A stretch of 64,000 nt of DNA from Pseudomonas cichorii (GCF_018343775.1 NZ_CP074349.1:3834001-3898000); one strand, 5' to 3'; shown: positions 18,258 through 26,540, counted from the first letter of the stretch. The notes: generated by a model from the letters alone, not told the origin. Made by a program: numbers and translations.

Positions 18258-18918
18258 TGCGCCTGACGATCTCGTGCCGCTGCTCAAGGGATGCGGCCAG
18301 ACGCTGATGGGTCATGGCCAGAATCCTGGCGGGCGCAGTCGTTGGATTACCCGCATTGAAAGGCGGTGCCGGAGCGTATTCCAGTTGCAGTTGAATCGCC
18401 TGGGCCCGCTCTCCCTCAAAGAGTTCAGCCACCAGCGTCAGGGCGAAATCGATCCCGGCCGTCACCCCGCCACCGGTCACCAGATTGCCATCGCGCACCA
18501 CACGTCCCTGAGTGGCAATGGCCCCAAAGGCCGCCAACAAAGGATGCGAGGCCCAATGAGTGGTTGCGCGTCGTCCTTGTAAAAGCCCTGCGGCCCCCAA
18601 CACCAGTGCGCCAGTACAGACGGAGGTGACATAACGTGCCGTGCGAGCCTGGTGCCGGATAAATGCCAGAGTCTGTTCGTCCTCCAGCAAGGCATTGATA
18701 CCAAGCCCGCCGGGAATGCAAATGACGTCCAGCGGTGGGCAGTCATTGAAATCCACCGTCGGCACCAGTGCCAGCCCGGTACTGGAGGTGAGTGGCGCCC
18801 GGCTCTTCCAGACCAGATGCACCTTGACCCCGGACAAAGAAGCAAAGACTTCGTAAGGCCCGGTCAGGTCCAGTTGCTGAACATCGGGAAACACCAACAG
18901 GCCTATATGCAACGTCAT
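18241..18918 (-). CDS. inhA: DJ-1/PfpI family protein, isonitrile hydratase-like
   Basis: 225 residues from the ATG at 18918 (MTLHIGLLVFPDVQQLDLTG); the longer in-frame start would add 39 residues from the promoter of the divergent gene. The nucleophile elbow is TSVCTGALVLGAAG with Cys101, the same position as the active cysteine of P. putida isonitrile hydratase InhA (about 228 aa). GGGVTAGIDFALTLV is another family motif. Isonitrile hydratase converts isonitriles to N-formamides. The gene is divergent from a GlxA-type AraC regulator whose N-terminal domain has the same fold. The symbol is tentative because DJ-1 relatives include amidase-like proteins of unknown substrate. Confidence 0.78.
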   Translation of the reverse strand: MTLHIGLLVFPDVQQLDLTGPYEVFASLSGVKVHLVWKSRAPLTSSTGLALVPTVDFNDCPPLDVICIPGGLGINALLEDEQTLAFIRHQARTARYVTSVCTGALVLGAAGLLQGRRATTHWASHPLLAAFGAIATQGRVVRDGNLVTGGGVTAGIDFALTLVAELFEGERAQAIQLQLEYAPAPPFNAGNPTTAPARILAMTHQRLAASLEQRHEIVRRITDRA

Positions 18919-18974
18919 CTCGGTAACTCCATGCAGAAAGTGGGTGGACGCATGAACTGTATCTGGATAGCCTT

Positions 18975-18988
18975 TGGCAGACATGCCA
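18975..18988. promoter_or_regulatory. TGGCA-N4-TGCCA inverted repeat in divergent promoter
   Basis: A five-base-arm inverted repeat in the middle of the 115-base region between the isonitrile-hydratase-like gene and the GlxA-type regulator. TGGCA half-sites are common for AraC-family activators of the GlxA group. Assignment to this regulator is inference. Confidence 0.4.
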
Positions 18989-19033
18989 CAAAACCCACTA
19001 ATTACGCCATTCACATCAAATGAAGGTTTCTGC

Positions 19034-20077
19034 ATGGCTGACAGCCCGAAAATCGTCCATATCGTTGCCTTCGCCGATGTTCAGGTCCTGGATGTCTGCG
19101 GCCCTTTGCAGGTGTTCGCCTCGGCCAATCGACGCCTGGAAGGGCTGGGCACACCGCTGCCTTACGCCATGAAGGTCGTGGCGGCAGAACCGGGCAGTGT
19201 CATGTCGTCAGCAGGGCTGGGCTTGCAGACATGGCCACTGCCTGCCGCCGAACCTTGCGACACCTTGATCGTCGCCGGTGGTCGAGGCATTGGCGCAGCC
19301 ATGGAAAATGCAGAACTGGTGAACTGGATACAGCAGCAGGCCGCGACGGCCCGACGGGTGACATCCGTCTGCTCTGGTGCATTTCTTCTGGCCCAGACCG
19401 GGCTTCTGGACAATCGCCGCGTGGTGACCCACTGGGATAGCTGCGACAGACTGGCCAAGCGCTTCCCGAGTTTACGGGTCGATCCCGATCCGATCTTCGT
19501 CAATGACGGGCGCTTCTGGACTTCGGCGGGGGTCACGGCGGGCATAGATCTGGCACTGGCTCTGATCGAACAGGACCTCGGACACGCCATGGCGTTGGCG
19601 GTGGCCCGTGATCTGGTGGTTTTCCTCAAGCGTCCCGGTGGACAGGCGCAGTTCAGCAATGCACTGTCGATGCAGCAAGCCAGCCATCCCACGGAGAACC
19701 GCTTCGCCGAGTTGCATGGCTGGCTGATGGAGAATCTGGATGCAGACTTGTCGGTCGCCAGCCTCGCCGCCCGCACCGGAATGAGCGAGCGCAGTTTCGT
19801 GCGCCACTACAGCGCCCAGACCGGCACCACACCGGCCAAGGCTGTGGAGCAGCTTCGCGTGGAAGCTGCGCGGCGGCTGTTGAGTGAAAGCACCCTGGCG
19901 ATCAAACGCATTGCCTCACAATGCGGCTTTGGCAGTGAAGAAACACTGCGCCGCAGTTTCCTGAGGGCAATGTCGGTCACGCCCCAGGCGTATCGGGAAC
20001 GCTTCAGGCACCAGGCTCAGCCCAGCACCACACCCCGACACTCCCCGAACCCGATAGACACCAGCCCTTCGCGATGA
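19034..20077 (+). CDS. GlxA family AraC-type transcriptional regulator
   Basis: 347 residues from the ATG at 19034; a longer ATG frame at 18974 would run through the promoter. The N-terminal DJ-1/PfpI-like sensor (IVHIVAFADVQVLDVCGPLQ ... SVCSGAFLLAQTGLLDNRR) covers about residues 5-185, and a C-terminal AraC HTH pair covers about 220-325 (VASLAARTGMSERSFVRHY and IKRIASQCGFGSEETLRRSF). Such proteins regulate metabolism of small N-containing compounds. It is divergent from an isonitrile-hydratase-like gene, its likely target. The last 61 bases overlap the 3' end of the convergent fahA; the tail TTPRHSPNPIDTSPSR is probably a non-essential extension. Confidence 0.87.
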   Translation: MADSPKIVHIVAFADVQVLDVCGPLQVFASANRRLEGLGTPLPYAMKVVAAEPGSVMSSAGLGLQTWPLPAAEPCDTLIVAGGRGIGAAMENAELVNWIQQQAATARRVTSVCSGAFLLAQTGLLDNRRVVTHWDSCDRLAKRFPSLRVDPDPIFVNDGRFWTSAGVTAGIDLALALIEQDLGHAMALAVARDLVVFLKRPGGQAQFSNALSMQQASHPTENRFAELHGWLMENLDADLSVASLAARTGMSERSFVRHYSAQTGTTPAKAVEQLRVEAARRLLSESTLAIKRIASQCGFGSEETLRRSFLRAMSVTPQAYRERFRHQAQPSTTPRHSPNPIDTSPSR

Positions 20078-21309
20078 CAGCGGGCGCGCAGGATCACTTC
20101 ATCGCCCGGCTCCAGAAAGCGCCGCTCTTCGCCATTGGGCAGTTTGACAACCTGCTTGCCGCCTTCGGTCATCTCCAGCAGGCTGCCAAACTGCCCGGCC
20201 TGCGGACCGGAAAGCGTTCCTGTACCGAACAGATCCCCTGGTTGCAGCTTGCAGCCGTTGACGCTGTGGTGCGTGACCATCTGCGCCACGGTCCAGTACA
20301 TGTTCAGGCTGTTGCTCAGGGCCAGACGATAGGGCTCCATGCATTGAGCCTTCATCTGTTCGGTCAGCAACAAGACCTCCAGTTCGATATCCAGCGCACC
20401 GTTTTCCTGATCAGCAGGATCGAGCAGGTACGGCAACGGCTGCGGGTCGCCTTCGGGACGCGACGGTTGGGCGCTGCGAAACGGAGCCAGGGCTTCAGCG
20501 GTCACTACCCAGGCAGAAATCGTCGTGGCAAAGCTCTTGGACAGGAACGGGCCCAGCGGCTGATATTCCCAGGCCTGGATATCCCGCGCCGACCAGTCGT
20601 TGAGCAGGCAGAAACCGGCGATATGCTCGCTCGCCCGATCAATCGCAATCGGCGTGCCCTGCTCATTGCCCGGCCCAATCCACACGCCCATTTCCAGCTC
20701 GTAATCCAGCCGTTTGCAGGGGCCGAATACCGGTACTTCCTGACCCGGCGCCAATGTCTGGCCATTGGGGCGTTTGACCGGTGTCCCGGAGATGCACAGC
20801 GTTGACGCCCGACCGTGATAGGCGATGGGCACGTACTTATAGTTGGGCAGCAAGGGGTTGTCCGGGCGGAACAACTTGCCGACGTTCATCGCGTGATGAA
20901 TGCCCACGTAAAAGTCGGTGTAATCCCCTATCCGCGCAGGCACATGCAGGCGGCATTCAGCGATGGGATGCAGCAGATTGGCGGCCTGCAGGCTGGCGCG
21001 TTGCGGGCTGTCCTCTGCGAACAGTTGCAGCAAGGCAGCGCGCAAGGTGCGTCGCGCCGGAGCACCCAATGCGAAGAAATCATTCAACTGATCGCGGCTG
21101 GCGACGTCTGCAACCTTTTGCGCTTCTCCCTCGAAAAAACCGGCCTGCACTGCCGCTTGCAGATCGAACACCAGATCGCCGATGGCCACACCGCCACGCG
21201 GGCCTGTATCGCCATTGCTGAACACGCCCAACGGCAGGTTTTGCAAGGGAAAATCGGGATGACCATTGGCCGAGGCAATCCAGCTGCGGCGGGTTGAAGA
21301 AACATTCAT
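20017..21309 (-). CDS. fahA: Fumarylacetoacetase
   Basis: 430 residues; it hydrolyses fumarylacetoacetate to fumarate and acetoacetate, the last step of tyrosine/homogentisate breakdown. Domain order is FAA_hydrolase_N (SH3-like, LPLGVFSNGDTGPRGGVAIG) and the catalytic FAA domain with FYVGIHHAMNVGKLFRP, LDYELEMGVWIG and LNDWSARDIQAWEYQPLGPF motifs carrying the metal ligands. The ATG at 21309 shares one base with the stop of hmgA (TGATG), so the two are translationally coupled. The name hmgB is also used. The 3' end overlaps the convergent GlxA-type gene by 61 bases. Confidence 0.95.
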   Translation of the reverse strand: MNVSSTRRSWIASANGHPDFPLQNLPLGVFSNGDTGPRGGVAIGDLVFDLQAAVQAGFFEGEAQKVADVASRDQLNDFFALGAPARRTLRAALLQLFAEDSPQRASLQAANLLHPIAECRLHVPARIGDYTDFYVGIHHAMNVGKLFRPDNPLLPNYKYVPIAYHGRASTLCISGTPVKRPNGQTLAPGQEVPVFGPCKRLDYELEMGVWIGPGNEQGTPIAIDRASEHIAGFCLLNDWSARDIQAWEYQPLGPFLSKSFATTISAWVVTAEALAPFRSAQPSRPEGDPQPLPYLLDPADQENGALDIELEVLLLTEQMKAQCMEPYRLALSNSLNMYWTVAQMVTHHSVNGCKLQPGDLFGTGTLSGPQAGQFGSLLEMTEGGKQVVKLPNGEERRFLEPGDEVILRARCHREGLVSIGFGECRGVVLG

Positions 21310-22613
21310 CAAGGCAATTCCTTATTGAAAATCCTGGCCATGTCACTCCAGCAAGCGTCGTAATCGCGTTGCAGTTGCTCACAGTCCAACGCATGACGGC
21401 TTGGGCGCAGGACCTTGCCAGTCTCGAACATGAAGGCCAGGGTGTTATCGATCTTGTGGGGTTTGAGTTCGGCGGCAATGGCTTTTTCTGCGGTGGCATT
21501 GTCAGGGCCGTGGGCGCTCATGCAGTTGTGCAGCGATGCCCCGCCCGGCATGAAACCTTCGGCCTTGGCATCGTAGACACCCTCGATCAGGCCCATGAAT
21601 TCGTTCATCAGGTTGCGGTGGAACCACGGAGGCCGGAACGTGTTTTCCGCCACCATCCAGCGCGGCGGGAAGATCACGAAGTCGATATTGGCCTGCCCGT
21701 GAACCGCGCCCGGAGCCGTGAGCACCGTGAAGATCGAAGGGTCTGGATGATCGAAACTGACCGTGCCGATGGTATTGAAACGACGTAAGTCATATGTGTA
21801 CGGCACGTTGTTGCCATGCCAGCCCACCACGTCGAAGGGGGAATGATCCAGTTGCGTGGACCACAGCTCGCCGAGAAACTTCTGCACCAGCTCAACCGGT
21901 GCGTCGCTGTTCTCGAACCGGGCAGTGGGCGCCAGAAAATCTCGCGGGTTGGCCAGCCCGTTGCTGCCGATGGGCCCCAGGTCCGGCAGGCGCAACGCAC
22001 TGCCGTGGTTCTCGCAGATATAGCCACGGGCAGTGGCATCCAGCAGTTGCACGGTGAATTTCATGCCACGAGGCAGCACTGCGATTTCCTGCGGCGCGAT
22101 ATCCAGCAGCCCCAGTTCGGTGACGATGCGCAACCGCCCCAACTGCGGCACAACCAGCCACTCGCCATCGGCATTGAAGAACGCTCGCTGCATTGAGGCA
22201 TTGGCACGGTACACGTAAATGCTCACACCCTCTGCCTGATCGGCCGCGCTGGTGCTGGCCAGCGCTATCAGGCCGTCGATGAAATCCATGGGCTCAGCCG
22301 GAATATCGAAAGCATTCCAGCGCAGGCGATTGGGCGTGATCGGGCCTTGTTCAAGGCCCGTGATCTGCCGGGACAGGCGCTCATATCGAGGATGGGCAGC
22401 CGAGGGTTTGATTCGGTATAGCCAGGTACGCCGGGCCTCGGCGCGCGGGACCGTGAAAGCCGTGCCGGACAACAATTCGGCATAAAGCCCCAATGTGTGT
22501 TTTTGCGGAGAGTTCTGACCGACCGGCAACGCACCGGGCAACGCTTCACTGCTGAAGTGATTGCCAAAACCGGATTGATACACCAGTGGTTCGTGATCGG
22601 GATGAACAGGCAT
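21309..22613 (-). CDS. hmgA: Homogentisate 1,2-dioxygenase
   Basis: 434 residues, the usual length of bacterial HmgA. It opens the ring of homogentisate to maleylacetoacetate using Fe(II) and O2. Recognisable stretches are [19 protein letters not shown] at the N-terminus, [20 protein letters not shown], and the iron-ligand region [20 protein letters not shown] and [14 protein letters not shown] near residues 325-370. Gene order hmgA-fahA is as in the Pseudomonas hmgABC operon. The divergent IclR gene starts 130 bases away and the promoter contains an inverted repeat that recurs before maiA. Confidence 0.96.
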   Translation of the reverse strand: MPVHPDHEPLVYQSGFGNHFSSEALPGALPVGQNSPQKHTLGLYAELLSGTAFTVPRAEARRTWLYRIKPSAAHPRYERLSRQITGLEQGPITPNRLRWNAFDIPAEPMDFIDGLIALASTSAADQAEGVSIYVYRANASMQRAFFNADGEWLVVPQLGRLRIVTELGLLDIAPQEIAVLPRGMKFTVQLLDATARGYICENHGSALRLPDLGPIGSNGLANPRDFLAPTARFENSDAPVELVQKFLGELWSTQLDHSPFDVVGWHGNNVPYTYDLRRFNTIGTVSFDHPDPSIFTVLTAPGAVHGQANIDFVIFPPRWMVAENTFRPPWFHRNLMNEFMGLIEGVYDAKAEGFMPGGASLHNCMSAHGPDNATAEKAIAAELKPHKIDNTLAFMFETGKVLRPSRHALDCEQLQRDYDACWSDMARIFNKELP

Positions 22614-22660
22614 CTGGACCTCTTGTTTTTATTGGGTCGCATAGCGGCGAATCAAAAATC

Positions 22661-22685
22661 GTAAACCGATTACGAATAACGTAAT
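22661..22685. promoter_or_regulatory. Probable HmgR operator in the hmgA/iclR divergent promoter
   Basis: GTAAAC, two bases, then ATTACG-N5-CGTAAT (six-base arms at 22669-22674 and 22680-22685). The same arrangement is found before maiA at 25585-25609. It lies 48 bases upstream of hmgA and 58 before the IclR gene. Confidence 0.65.
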
Positions 22686-22742
22686 TTGAGTTTGAGGTGT
22701 GGTCAAGCTATAAAAGCTGCCTTTCCAGACTGGCACACCCTC

Positions 22743-23519
22743 ATGACCGACGAAATCGAAAGCCCTGCAAACGGACGCCAGCAAAAGGTTCAGGCGGCCG
22801 AAGTCGGCCTGGGAGTGCTCAAGGCTCTGGCCGAACTGACGCCTTCGACTTCGCTGTCGAAACTGGCCGAGCATCTGGGCATGCCGGCCAGCAAGGTCCA
22901 TCGATACCTACAGGCGCTTATTGCCAGTGGTTTTGCCGAACAGGACGGGGCCACCAACCACTACGGGCTGGGCCGCGAAGCGCTACACGTCGGCCTGGCC
23001 TCGCTGGGCAAGCTGGATGTGCTAAAAGTCGCCGCACCTCATCTGGCGACCTTGCGCGACGAACTGAATCAAACCTGCTTCCTGGCAGTCTGGGGCAACA
23101 AAGGGCCGACTGTGGTCTATGTCGAGCAATCCACAGGCGCAGTCACGCTGGTGACGCAGATCGGTTCGGTATTGCCACTGCTGAGTTCTTCTACCGGCCT
23201 GGTATTCGCCAGCTTTCTGGCGGACAGGGAAACAGCCGCCCTAAGGGAACAGGAAATCCCTCACCTGAACGCAGCGCAGCTAAAAGACGTCGAGCAGCAT
23301 GTCCAACAGATTCGCGCCAACGGCGTGCATCAGATTCAAGGGTTGCTGATGCCCGGCGTCAACGCGGTATCTTCTCCGGTTTTTGCCATGGGCAACAAAC
23401 TGGCGGGCGTGGTGACAGTGGTGGGATCCGGCGCGCTCCTGACCGGCAAGGCACAGGACCTTGCGGCCAGACAATTACTTGCAACGGCACAGGCGATCAG
23501 TGGGCGGATGGGCGGCTGA
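22743..23519 (+). CDS. hmgR: IclR family regulator of homogentisate catabolism (HmgR-like)
   Basis: 258 residues from the ATG at 22743. IclR winged helix at residues about 20-75 (GLGVLKALAELTPSTSLSKL, then AEHLGMPASKVHRYL) and the effector-binding domain from about 90 (LDVLKVAAPHLATLRDELNQ), ending with PVFAMGNKLAGVVTVVG. It is divergent from hmgA. In P. putida the IclR-type HmgR represses the hmg operon until homogentisate accumulates; the same role here is inferred from position and from the shared inverted repeat before hmgA and maiA. The alternative upstream start (22686) would overlap the operator and is rejected. Confidence 0.85.
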   Translation: MTDEIESPANGRQQKVQAAEVGLGVLKALAELTPSTSLSKLAEHLGMPASKVHRYLQALIASGFAEQDGATNHYGLGREALHVGLASLGKLDVLKVAAPHLATLRDELNQTCFLAVWGNKGPTVVYVEQSTGAVTLVTQIGSVLPLLSSSTGLVFASFLADRETAALREQEIPHLNAAQLKDVEQHVQQIRANGVHQIQGLLMPGVNAVSSPVFAMGNKLAGVVTVVGSGALLTGKAQDLAARQLLATAQAISGRMGG

Positions 23520-23520
23520 A

Positions 23521-23643
23521 AGCTGAAAGTCATAAGTTGCAAGCCATAAGCTGCAAGCTGCAAGCTGCAAGATTAGAAGCCCATCTGCTCTTTCTTGCAG
23601 CTTGTAGCTTGTAGCTTGTAGCTTGTAGCTTGCAGCTTACAGC
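23521..23643. repeat. Heptad-repeat inverted array between convergent genes
   Basis: The left part is seven 7-base units beginning AG (three perfect AGCTGCA units at 23549-23569, the rest variants such as AGTTGCA and AGCCATA). After a 25-base spacer the right part is seven units of the complementary type (TTGTAGC four times at 23602-23629, TTGCAGC at 23595 and 23630, TTACAGC at 23637). The arms can fold on each other. The array sits exactly between the ends of the IclR gene and hpd, so it may stop transcription from both sides. Confidence 0.8.
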
Positions 23644-23654
23644 CCTCCCCCCTC

Positions 23655-24734
23655 CTACTCCTCCGCCATCAACACTCCACGCCGAATCTGATCGCGTTCG
23701 ATCGACTCGAACAGCGCCTTGAAATTGCCCTCGCCGAATCCATCGTCTCCCTTGCGCTGGATGAACTCGAAGAACACCGGCCCCAGCAGGGTTTCGGAAA
23801 ATATCTGCAACAGCAGGCGGCGCTGGCCACCCTCGGAGGAGCCATCGAGCAGGATGCCGCGGGACTTCAATTCGGCTTCCGGCTCACCATGGTCAGGCAG
23901 GCGGCCTTCAAGCATTTCGTAGTAGGTCTCCGGCGGCGCGGTCATGAAGCGCATGCCGGTAGCCTTCAAGGCATCCCAGGTCTTGATCAGGTCATCGGTG
24001 AAGAACGCCACATGCTGGATGCCTTCGCCATTGAACTGCATCAGGAACTCTTCGATCTGGCCTGCGCCTTTGGAGGACTCTTCGTTCAGGGGAATACGGA
24101 TCATGCCATCGGGTGCGGTCATGGCCTTTGACGTCAGGCCGGTGTATTCACCCTTGATATCGAAGTAGCGAATCTCACGGAAGTTGAACAGCTTTTCATA
24201 GAAATTCGCCCAGTAAGCCATGCGTCCGCGATAGACGTTGTGGGTCAGGTGATCGATGAACTTCAGGCCTGCGCCCTCTGGATGCCGGTCCACGCCTTCG
24301 ATGAAGTTGAAGTCGATGTCATAGATCGAGGTGCCTTCACCAAAACGGTCGATCAGGTACAGCGGCGCGCCGCCGATGCCCTTGATCGCCGGCAAGCGCA
24401 ACTCCATCGGCCCGGTGGCGATTTCGACAGGTTGGGCACCCAACTCAAGGGCGCGGCTATAGGCCTTTTGTGCATCCTTGACCCGAAACGCCATGCCACA
24501 CACCGACGGCCCGTGTTCGGCCGCGAAATAGGAGGCCAGGCTATGGGGTTCGTTATTGAGAACCAGGTTGATCGCGCCCTGGCGATACAGCACCACATCC
24601 TTGGAGCGATGGGTCGCAACCTTGGTAAAGCCCATCATCTCGAAGACAGGTTCAAGGACATTGGGGGTCGGCGAGGCGAATTCGATAAATTCAAAGCCCA
24701 TCAGGCCCATCGGGTTTTCGTATAGATCAGCCAT
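23655..24734 (-). CDS. hpd: 4-hydroxyphenylpyruvate dioxygenase
   Basis: 359 residues. Two VOC-type halves; the Fe(II) ligands are His162 (DHLTHNV), His241 ([10 protein letters not shown]) and Glu323 ([10 protein letters not shown]), each one position from the ligands of the P. fluorescens enzyme. It converts 4-hydroxyphenylpyruvate to homogentisate in the cytosol and feeds HmgA. AGGAG precedes the ATG. It lies 145 bases downstream of maiA on the same strand; an inverted repeat in that gap suggests either its own control or a processing site. Confidence 0.96.
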   Translation of the reverse strand: MADLYENPMGLMGFEFIEFASPTPNVLEPVFEMMGFTKVATHRSKDVVLYRQGAINLVLNNEPHSLASYFAAEHGPSVCGMAFRVKDAQKAYSRALELGAQPVEIATGPMELRLPAIKGIGGAPLYLIDRFGEGTSIYDIDFNFIEGVDRHPEGAGLKFIDHLTHNVYRGRMAYWANFYEKLFNFREIRYFDIKGEYTGLTSKAMTAPDGMIRIPLNEESSKGAGQIEEFLMQFNGEGIQHVAFFTDDLIKTWDALKATGMRFMTAPPETYYEMLEGRLPDHGEPEAELKSRGILLDGSSEGGQRRLLLQIFSETLLGPVFFEFIQRKGDDGFGEGNFKALFESIERDQIRRGVLMAEE

Positions 24735-24747
24735 GGTCTGGCTCCTT

Positions 24748-24791
24748 GCAGGAAAAGTGAGAACGCGGGACAGCCCAAATCACTTTTCTGC
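24748..24791. promoter_or_regulatory. Inverted repeat upstream of hpd
   Basis: GCAGGAAAAGTGA (24748-24760) and TCACTTTTCTGC (24780-24791) are complementary apart from one extra G, with a 19-base loop. It lies 14 bases before the hpd start, between it and the end of maiA. It could be an operator for hpd or an mRNA hairpin; the sequence alone does not decide. Confidence 0.5.
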
Positions 24792-24879
24792 GGGCGGCGC
24801 GCAGGACACGCCCCGAACACTGCGGGCCAGGAAGTCACCAAAAATCAGTTGCAAACCCAATGTTTTCATAAGTTTCAGC

Positions 24880-25545
24880 CTAGTCCGGCTTGTCCGGTTG
24901 TGCATCCGGGTGGGCCTTCAGGAAGGCGGGAGATTGCAGCGCCTGTCGTTCGACCTGGACGATACGCGGATAAGCGCTCAGGTCGACCTTGAAGCGCCGC
25001 GCCGCATAGACCTGCGGTAGAAGATACACATCTGCCACGCTGGGCACATCTCCAAAACAGAACGCCGCCCCGTCAATCAACTGTTCGACGGTATTCAGGC
25101 CTTCGCCTATCCAGTGGCCAATCCAGCCTGTGATATCAGCCTCGTCATGCCCCATACCGCGCAGGCGGTTGAGCACCGAGACATTGTGCAGCGGGTGAAT
25201 ATCACACCCGATCACGGCGGCCACCGTCCGCTGCCGGGCGCGTAGCAGCAGGTCCGATGCGAGCAGAGGCGGCTGCGGATAACGCTCTTCGAGGTATTCG
25301 ATAATGGCAGGCGACTGGGTGATGACCTCACCGCTCTCAAGCCTCAAGGCAGGCACCCGCCCCTGAAGATTGACGGCCTTGTAGGCGGGCTTGAGATGTT
25401 CGCCCACCTCACCGGCCAGATTGACCGCAATTGCAGTGTAATCCAGCCCCTTGAGAGCAAGAGCGATGCGCACGCGGTAACTGGCCGTCGAACGGTAGTA
25501 GGTAAACAGGTCCTGCCGGGCAGTATCGTGTGGGAGCGAATTCAT
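24880..25545 (-). CDS. maiA: Maleylacetoacetate isomerase (zeta-class glutathione transferase)
   Basis: 221 residues from the ATG at 25545. The glutathione-site motif TYYRSTASYRVRIALALKG (Ser-containing, zeta class) and VNLQGRVPALRLESGEVITQSPAI are clear, then the helical C-terminal domain (HPLHNVSVLNRL, FCFGDVPSVADVYLLPQ). It isomerises maleylacetoacetate to fumarylacetoacetate. Relatives normally begin two or three residues before the TYYRS block; here about a dozen extra residues (MNSLPHDTARQD) come from a REP element spanning 25529-25551 that contains the ATG. AGGGA lies nine bases upstream. An ATG at 25572 has no ribosome site. Also called hmgC. Confidence 0.93.
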   Translation of the reverse strand: MNSLPHDTARQDLFTYYRSTASYRVRIALALKGLDYTAIAVNLAGEVGEHLKPAYKAVNLQGRVPALRLESGEVITQSPAIIEYLEERYPQPPLLASDLLLRARQRTVAAVIGCDIHPLHNVSVLNRLRGMGHDEADITGWIGHWIGEGLNTVEQLIDGAAFCFGDVPSVADVYLLPQVYAARRFKVDLSAYPRIVQVERQALQSPAFLKAHPDAQPDKPD

Positions 25546-25551
25546 TCGCGA
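25529..25551 (-). repeat. REP element overlapping the start of maiA
   Basis: TGTGGGAG followed by CGAATTCATTCGCGA, the same REP core as at 30872 and 54882. Read on the minus strand it contains ATGAATTCGC, whose ATG is the best start codon for maiA. Confidence 0.85.
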
Positions 25552-25584
25552 CAATCCCTCAGGCGCACGCATTATTATTTTTTT

Positions 25585-25609
25585 GTAAACAGATTACGTT
25601 ATGCGTAAA
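25585..25609. promoter_or_regulatory. Probable HmgR operator before maiA
   Basis: GTAAAC, two bases, ATTACG-N5-CGTAAA. It differs from the element in the hmgA/iclR promoter (22661) only in spacers and the last arm base. It lies 40 bases upstream of the maiA ATG and about 35 beyond the glcC end, consistent with control of maiA (and perhaps hpd) by the same IclR regulator. Confidence 0.6.
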
Positions 25610-25643
25610 TTGCGTGATCACTCTTCGCCTGTCAAGCCGCCCC

Positions 25644-26411
25644 TCAAACCCACCCTTGCAGACGCAAGGTCGAGCGCACCAGACGCTGCTCCTCGTTTTC
25701 GATTTCCCGCAGGTTTTCACAGATGCTCTGGATGTGTGCGAGGGCCGCCTTGCGGGCCTGCTCAGGGAGACGGCCGGTCACGGCGTTGTACAGGCGAGCA
25801 TGTTGGCGGTCGATCTGACGCTTTTGCGGCTCACGATGATAGAGGTTGTTGACCGAGGCATAGACCGTGTTGAGCAGCAGGTCGGTGAGCGAGCGCAAGG
25901 TTTGCACCAACACCGGATTATGCGAAGCCTCACAGATCGCCAGATGGAAGGCGTGATCCAGGCGAGCGTGTTCACTGGCTTCAAGCTCCCGGCTCTGGGC
26001 CGCCACCAGAGCGTCATAGCTTCGTGTGATCAGAACAAAATCCGCATCGGTGCCGCGCAAGGCCGCAAGCCGCGCCGATTCGCCTTCCAGCAGGCTGCGT
26101 ACTTCAAACAGGTCATACAGGGTGCGCGGTTGCGAACCGAACAGATGCATCAGCGGCGATACCTGCTGCTGGCTGTTCATGTGCGCGACAAACGACCCTT
26201 TGCCCTGCTCGGTTTCGATAATCCCCCGCGCCCGCAGCAGCTTCAGCCCTTCGCGCAAGGCTGTACGGGAAACGCCAAGCTTTTCGGTCAGGCGACGCTC
26301 GGAGGGCAAGAGCTGCCCCACTTTCAGGACGCCATCGACGATCAGCCTCTCGATACGTTCACAGACCACATCCGCCACTTGTGTCGGCCGCGGCTTCTTA
26401 GAACCGTTCAT
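25644..26411 (-). CDS. glcC: GntR/FadR family regulator of glycolate use (GlcC)
   Basis: 255 residues from the ATG at 26411, which has GGAGTGAGG upstream. A GntR winged helix at residues about 8-75 (VADVVCERIERLIVDGVLKV, then LPSERRLTEKLGVSRTALREGL) is followed by an all-helical FCD domain (DLFEVRSLLEGESARLAALR ... HLAICEASHN). It is divergent from glcDEFGB. In E. coli GlcC activates the operon with glycolate as inducer; the same is expected. Two TGGT-N3-ACCA palindromes of the FadR-subfamily type lie in the shared promoter. A much longer open frame on this strand continues through glcD and is not coding. Confidence 0.92.
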   Translation of the reverse strand: MNGSKKPRPTQVADVVCERIERLIVDGVLKVGQLLPSERRLTEKLGVSRTALREGLKLLRARGIIETEQGKGSFVAHMNSQQQVSPLMHLFGSQPRTLYDLFEVRSLLEGESARLAALRGTDADFVLITRSYDALVAAQSRELEASEHARLDHAFHLAICEASHNPVLVQTLRSLTDLLLNTVYASVNNLYHREPQKRQIDRQHARLYNAVTGRLPEQARKAALAHIQSICENLREIENEEQRLVRSTLRLQGWV

Positions 26412-26423
26412 CCTCACTCCAAC

Positions 26424-26434
26424 TGGTATGACCA
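26424..26434. promoter_or_regulatory. GlcC operator candidate 1 (TGGTATGACCA)
   Basis: Perfect TGGT-N3-ACCA palindrome, the FadR-subfamily operator form, 13 bases before the glcC start codon. Autoregulation of glcC is likely. Confidence 0.6.
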
Positions 26435-26529
26435 GATTCAGGGGAAAACCGATGGCGAACCAAACCAATAACAAGACATTGATTAAAAAGGTCTTTTTCA
26501 AGATAAAGCACCGCAACCTCTTGAAAAAC

Positions 26530-26540
26530 TGGTTCGACCA
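26530..26540. promoter_or_regulatory. GlcC operator candidate 2 (TGGTTCGACCA)
   Basis: Second perfect TGGT-N3-ACCA palindrome, 106 bases from the first (about ten helical turns) and 94 before glcD. Suits activation of glcD, possibly with looping. Confidence 0.6.

Noticed and set aside
23521-23643. CRISPR array
   Set aside because: Repeats are seven bases without unique spacers; the structure is a tandem and inverted heptad array.
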